A stretch of DNA of 18,677 nucleotides from JAAZGD01 sp964489555 (GTDB taxonomy: Bacteria > Bacillota > Clostridia > Peptostreptococcales > Anaerovoracaceae). Position 1 is the stretch's first letter. Every line of letters begins with the position of its first letter. The translations under genes were made by a program, and so were the position numbers. Under the pieces are notes generated by a model. It did not search any database. It was not told where the DNA came from and saw only the letters and a list, made by a program, of their open reading frames with translations. Location: assembly GCA_964489555.1 (NCBI GenBank), contig CAZAZF010000025.1, forward strand, positions 1 to 18,677, in the 5' to 3' direction. This document shows positions 15,342 through 18,677 of the stretch, piece by piece.

Positions 15342-15758
15342 ATGCCAACAATTAATCAACTGGTAAGGGAAGGCAGAACACGTTTTGAAAAGAAAGAAAA
15401 AGCACCGGCTCTGGGAAAAGGAATGAATTCCATTCGGCGAGTTCCTACGGATATCAACTCCCCTCAGAAAAGAGGCGTTTGTACTTCTGTAAAGACAGTA
15501 ACCCCTAAAAAGCCCAATTCGGCCCTTAGGAAAGTTGCCAGAGTTCGTCTTACCAATGGAATCGAAGTTACTGCATATATTCCCGGGATTGGACACAATC
15601 TTCAGGAGCATAGTGTGGTGCTGATTCGTGGCGGCCGTGTGAAGGACCTACCTGGCGTTCGATATCATATCGTTCGGGGAACTTTGGATACTTCCGGTGT
15701 TGCTAACCGTTCCAAAGCGCGTTCCAAGTATGGAGCAAAGAGACCCAAAGCAAAATAA
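15342..15758 (+). CDS. rpsL: Ribosomal protein uS12
   Basis: 138 aa, the Firmicutes-type length, starting MPTINQLVREGR. TPKKPNSALRK (residues 54-64) and GGRVKDLPGVRYH (97-109) are the two loops where streptomycin-resistance changes fall. Lys57 and Lys101 (E. coli Lys43 and Lys88) are wild type, so sensitivity is predicted. S12 lies at the decoding centre and shapes accuracy. ATG 15342 is chosen because AAGGAG precedes it at 6 nt; the frame is open further upstream without support. The gene is the first of the str operon. The L7Ae-family gene often found just before it in Firmicutes is absent. Confidence 0.98.
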   Translation: MPTINQLVREGRTRFEKKEKAPALGKGMNSIRRVPTDINSPQKRGVCTSVKTVTPKKPNSALRKVARVRLTNGIEVTAYIPGIGHNLQEHSVVLIRGGRVKDLPGVRYHIVRGTLDTSGVANRSKARSKYGAKRPKAK

Positions 15759-15811
15759 TGAATTCGTAATTTCGGGAAAGACAGTATGTCAGTGCCCCTT
15801 CCTATATATGG

Positions 15812-15990
15812 TATTAGGCTGGGCACACGCGACACCCAGTAGTTGGTGTCGAGTACCGGAAGACTTCCTGACTAAATTTAATTGCACTGGTCAAGGAAGA
15901 GTAATCGTTTGGGGAAACCCAAAGGTGAAGAAATCACATAAGACCGACTTTCGACCGGCTTTCGGTTTTGGGTCTTATTTGTGAGGAGGG
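15812..15990 (+). promoter_or_regulatory. Structured RNA in the rpsL-rpsG gap, candidate attenuator
   Basis: The 239-nt gap has no credible coding sequence but dense pairing. GACACC/GGTGTC (15831-15836 with 15845-15850) competes with CTGGG/CCCAG (15819-15823 with 15835-15839). A stem of 11 bp with one bulged A joins 15864-15874 to 15888-15899. TTTGGG/CCCAAA (15908-15913 with 15918-15923) closes a perfect GAAA tetraloop. ACCCAAA (15917-15923) can instead pair with TTTGGGT (15967-15973), which would break the terminator that follows. I do not recognise it as a known riboswitch class. Feedback by S7 is a reasonable guess, because S7 is known to act on the S12-S7 gap in E. coli. Confidence 0.6.
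15938..15982 (+). terminator. Terminator-like hairpin before rpsG
   Basis: ATAAGACC (15938-15945) pairs perfectly with GGTCTTAT (15971-15978). It encloses two near-identical 11-mers, CCGACTTTCGA and CCGGCTTTCGG (15944-15954, 15955-15965); the second forms a small inner hairpin. The T-rich end (TTATTTGT) is weak, and the GAGGAGGG site of rpsG begins about 5 nt later. It may therefore act on termination, translation or both. Confidence 0.5.
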
Positions 15991-15997
15991 AAGAGAA

Positions 15998-16468
15998 GTG
16001 CCAAGAAAAGGTAATGTACCAAAGAGAGAAGTACTTCCAGATCCAGTCTATGGAAGTGTTGTGGTGGCCAAGCTCATCAACAGCATTATGTTAGATGGAA
16101 AGAAGGGAACCGCTCAAGCCATTGTGTATGATGCGTTTGACATGATCAACAAGGCAACCGGCAACAATCCTTTGGAAGTATTTGAAAAGGCCATGATTAA
16201 CATCATGCCTCAGGTAGAAGTAAAGGCCCGCCGAGTAGGTGGTGCCAACTACCAGGTTCCTATCGAAGTAAGAACAGAGAGAAAACAAACTCTGGGACTT
16301 AGATGGTTGACGAAATACACCAAGGCCCGAGGGGAAAAAACCATGGCAGAACGTTTGGCCAAGGAATTGATGGATGCTGCCAACGGAACTGGTGCCTCCG
16401 TCAAGAAAAAAGAAGATACGCATAAAATGGCGGAAGCCAACCGAGCTTTTGCACACTATCGATGGTAG
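15998..16468 (+). CDS. rpsG: Ribosomal protein uS7
   Basis: 156 aa, the standard length, from a GTG start that lies 7 nt after GAGGAGGG. An in-frame TTG upstream would place the start inside the terminator hairpin and is rejected. The protein starts PRKGNVPKREVLPDP and contains MLDGKKGTAQAIVYDAF and the VGGANYQVPIEV beta hairpin that contacts the mRNA exit channel. S7 begins assembly of the 30S head and in E. coli represses its own operon. It is followed 36 nt later by fusA. Confidence 0.98.
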   Translation: MPRKGNVPKREVLPDPVYGSVVVAKLINSIMLDGKKGTAQAIVYDAFDMINKATGNNPLEVFEKAMINIMPQVEVKARRVGGANYQVPIEVRTERKQTLGLRWLTKYTKARGEKTMAERLAKELMDAANGTGASVKKKEDTHKMAEANRAFAHYRW

Positions 16469-16504
16469 CAAGCCAATCAAAAAGAAGGGAAGGAGGAATG
16501 AAAT

Positions 16505-18568
16505 ATGCCAAGACAGTTCCCGCTTGAGCGAACCAGAAATATCGGCATAATGGCACACATTGATGCCGGAAAAACAACAACAACAGAGCGAATTCTGTTC
16601 TACACCGGGCGAACCCATAGAATGGGAGAAACCCACGAAGGCGCAGCAACCATGGATTGGATGCAGCAAGAGCAGGAACGTGGTATAACCATTACCTCTG
16701 CTGCTACCACTGCACAGTGGAGGGACCATCGGATTAACATCATCGATACACCGGGGCATGTGGATTTTACCGTGGAGGTGGAGCGTTCCCTACGGGTTTT
16801 GGATGGTGCTGTAACCGTACTTTGTGCCAAAGGCGGTGTGGAACCTCAGTCGGAGACCGTTTGGAGACAAGCAGAGAAATACGGGGTACCGAGAATCATC
16901 TTTGTGAATAAGATGGACATAATGGGCGCCGATTTTCAACGGGTGGTTCAGATGGTGAAAGACAGGCTGAAAGCCAATGCGGTTCCAATTCAAATTCCCA
17001 TTGGAAGCGAAGACAGCTTTGTGGGAATCATTGACTTAATTGATATGAAAGCGGAAATTTACAAAGACGACCTAGGAAAAGAATTTGACATTGTGGACAT
17101 TCCGCAGGACATGTTGGATATAGCCAAAGAAGCTCATGATAAAATGGTGGAAGCGGCAGCGGAAACCGATGAAGAGCTGACCATGAAATATTTAGAAGGC
17201 GAAGCCTTTTCTCGGGAAGAAATCAGAGCAGCCATCCGGACTATGACCATCGAAGGTCGAATGATTCCGGTTTTGTGTGGTTCTTCTTACCGAAACAAGG
17301 GAGTGCAAATGTTATTGGACGCGGTGGTGGATTTTATGCCCTCACCCCTAGACATTCCGGCTATTGCAGGAGAGATTCCGGTGAGAGGGACCATCGAAGA
17401 AAGACCGGCCGACGACAACGGACATTTTTCAGCGCTGGCTTTTAAAATCATGGCAGATCCTTTTGTAGGGAAGCTGGCCTTTTTCCGAGTGTATTCCGGG
17501 CAACTGAAATCCGGTTCCTATGTGTACAACTCGACCAAGGGGCGGAAAGAAAGAATTGGACGAATTTTGCAGATGCATGCCAATCATCGGGAGGACATCG
17601 AAATGGTGTATTCCGGAGACATTGCAGCTGCTGTAGGATTGAAGGATACCACCACAGGAGATACCTTGTGCGATGAAAAGCATCCCATCATTCTGGAGTC
17701 TATGGTTTTCCCGGATCCGGTTATCGAGATTGCCATTGAACCCAAGACCAAAGCCGGTCAAGAAAAAATGGGAGTTGCACTAGCCAAGTTGGCAGAGGAA
17801 GACCCCACATTTAAGACCTATACCAATGAAGAAACGGGTCAGACCATCATTGCCGGCATGGGTGAGCTCCACCTGGAAATCATCGTGGATCGATTGCTAC
17901 GTGAATTCAAGGTGGAAGCCAATGTAGGAAAACCCCAGGTATCCTATAAAGAGACCATTACCCAATTGGCGGATGTGGACTACAAATACGCCAAGCAGTC
18001 CGGCGGGCACGGCCAATATGGCCATGTGAAGATCAAATTGTATCCCAGAGAGCCGGGAGCCGGTTTTGAGTTCAAGAGCACCATTGTGGGCGGAGCCATT
18101 CCCAGAGAGTATATTCCAAAGATTGAGGATGGAATTCGGGAAGCCATGAATACGGGACCTCTTGCAGGTTATCAAATCATGGATGTGGGTGTGGAACTGT
18201 ACGATGGTTCCTACCATGAAGTGGATTCTTCGGAATTGGCCTTTAAGATTGCTGCCACTATGGCGTTCCGGGAAGCGGCCAAGAAAGCAAAACCTGTGTT
18301 ATTGGAGCCCATCTTCAAAGTGGAGGTAACGGTGCCCGATGAATACATGGGAGATGTGATTGGAGATATCAGCTCTCGGAGAGGTCGTATTGAAGGCTCC
18401 GATATGAGAGCTGGGGCGGTGACCATTCGTGGTTATGTACCTCTTTCGGAAATGTTTGGATATGCAACGGATCTAAGGTCCAAAACCCAGGGACGTGGCG
18501 TGTACGTAATGCAGTTTGACCATTTTGAAAAGCTGCCGGAGAGTTTGCTGGACAAAATCAATAAATAA
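16505..18568 (+). CDS. fusA: Translation elongation factor G
   Basis: 687 aa. GTPase motifs in order: G1 AHIDAGKTT (residues 17-25), G2 near RGITITSAAT (59-68), G3 DTPGH (81-85, with the catalytic His85) and G4 NKMD (135-138). Domains II to V follow, with GMGELHLEI in domain III, SGGHGQYG in domain IV and the GDVIGDISSRRGRIEG segment in domain V. EF-G translocates tRNA and mRNA on the ribosome and helps recycle subunits. The length and motifs fit the canonical fusA type, and its place between rpsG and tuf excludes a tetracycline-resistance paralogue. AAGGAGG precedes the ATG. Confidence 0.98.
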   Translation: MPRQFPLERTRNIGIMAHIDAGKTTTTERILFYTGRTHRMGETHEGAATMDWMQQEQERGITITSAATTAQWRDHRINIIDTPGHVDFTVEVERSLRVLDGAVTVLCAKGGVEPQSETVWRQAEKYGVPRIIFVNKMDIMGADFQRVVQMVKDRLKANAVPIQIPIGSEDSFVGIIDLIDMKAEIYKDDLGKEFDIVDIPQDMLDIAKEAHDKMVEAAAETDEELTMKYLEGEAFSREEIRAAIRTMTIEGRMIPVLCGSSYRNKGVQMLLDAVVDFMPSPLDIPAIAGEIPVRGTIEERPADDNGHFSALAFKIMADPFVGKLAFFRVYSGQLKSGSYVYNSTKGRKERIGRILQMHANHREDIEMVYSGDIAAAVGLKDTTTGDTLCDEKHPIILESMVFPDPVIEIAIEPKTKAGQEKMGVALAKLAEEDPTFKTYTNEETGQTIIAGMGELHLEIIVDRLLREFKVEANVGKPQVSYKETITQLADVDYKYAKQSGGHGQYGHVKIKLYPREPGAGFEFKSTIVGGAIPREYIPKIEDGIREAMNTGPLAGYQIMDVGVELYDGSYHEVDSSELAFKIAATMAFREAAKKAKPVLLEPIFKVEVTVPDEYMGDVIGDISSRRGRIEGSDMRAGAVTIRGYVPLSEMFGYATDLRSKTQGRGVYVMQFDHFEKLPESLLDKINK

Positions 18569-18639
18569 AAGTAATTGAAGTAAAGGAATTTGTGGGAAAT
18601 ATCCTGCAGAACAACCTATAAATTAGGAGGAAAAGTAAG

Positions 18640-18677
18640 ATGGCTAAACAGAAGTTTGAAAGAAACAAGCCGCACAT
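18640..18677 (+). CDS. tuf: Elongation factor Tu, 5' fragment cut by the window end
   Basis: Only the first 12 codons are present, reading MAKQKFERNKPH, the conserved start of bacterial EF-Tu just before its GTP-binding loop. AGGAGG precedes the ATG, and the position 71 nt after fusA is the standard one for tuf. The rest of the gene lies outside the window. Confidence 0.93.
   Translation, partial: MAKQKFERNKPH

Noticed and set aside
15803..15817. TATATATGGTATTAG as an internal promoter for rpsG
   Set aside because: No acceptable -35 box at 16-18 nt and a weak -10; not enough to call.
15697..15984. Open reading frame of 95 codons across the rpsL-rpsG gap
   Set aside because: It starts inside rpsL in another frame, has no family resemblance and runs through the hairpins; the gap is better explained as structured RNA.

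Overview
This window is a chromosomal housekeeping region from a Gram-positive bacterium, most likely a member of the Clostridia. The basis is the gene order rpmG-secE-nusG-rplK-rplA-rplJ-rplL-(DUF523)-rpoB-rpoC-rpsL-rpsG-fusA-tuf, strong AAGGAGG-type ribosome binding sites, a Firmicutes-type S12, an RpoB with a short acidic tail, and an L10 leader of the Firmicutes type. I cannot name a genus.

Layout. At the left, on the minus strand, are a tRNA-Ala(GGC) gene with its own promoter and terminator, and a two-gene operon for an MBOAT O-acyltransferase and a DHHW/AlgX-like partner. Together these probably O-acetylate a surface or extracellular polysaccharide. A divergent spacer with promoters facing both ways separates this operon from a PaaI-type hotdog thioesterase on the plus strand. 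From about 3.7 kb to the end everything is plus-strand translation and transcription machinery: L33, SecE, NusG, L11, L1, L10 and L7/L12; then a DUF523 (TudS-like) gene; then RNA polymerase beta and beta'; then S12, S7, EF-G and the first codons of EF-Tu.

Regulation. The noncoding gaps carry most of the new information. A textbook L10 leader with antiterminator and terminator precedes rplJL. A hairpin resembling the 23S rRNA L1-binding site sits between rplK and rplA. The rpsL leader can fold into two mutually exclusive hairpins, one of which buries the entire Shine-Dalgarno sequence. The 239-base rpsL-rpsG gap is an elaborately structured RNA. It has three elements (anti-antiterminator, antiterminator, terminator) that compete for the same bases just before the rpsG ribosome binding site. 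That region is the best candidate for an undescribed regulatory element. Good sigma-A-type promoters are visible before tRNA-Ala, the MBOAT gene, the thioesterase, rpmG, rpoB and rpsL. A strong terminator after rplL separates the stalk-protein genes from rpoBC.

Oddities include a DUF523 gene inserted between rplL and rpoB, the absence of the L7Ae-family gene that often lies between rpoC and rpsL in Firmicutes, a TTG start for rpoC and a GTG start for rpsG. No stretch over 300 bases lacks a gene. I saw no insertion sequence, CRISPR array or rRNA.
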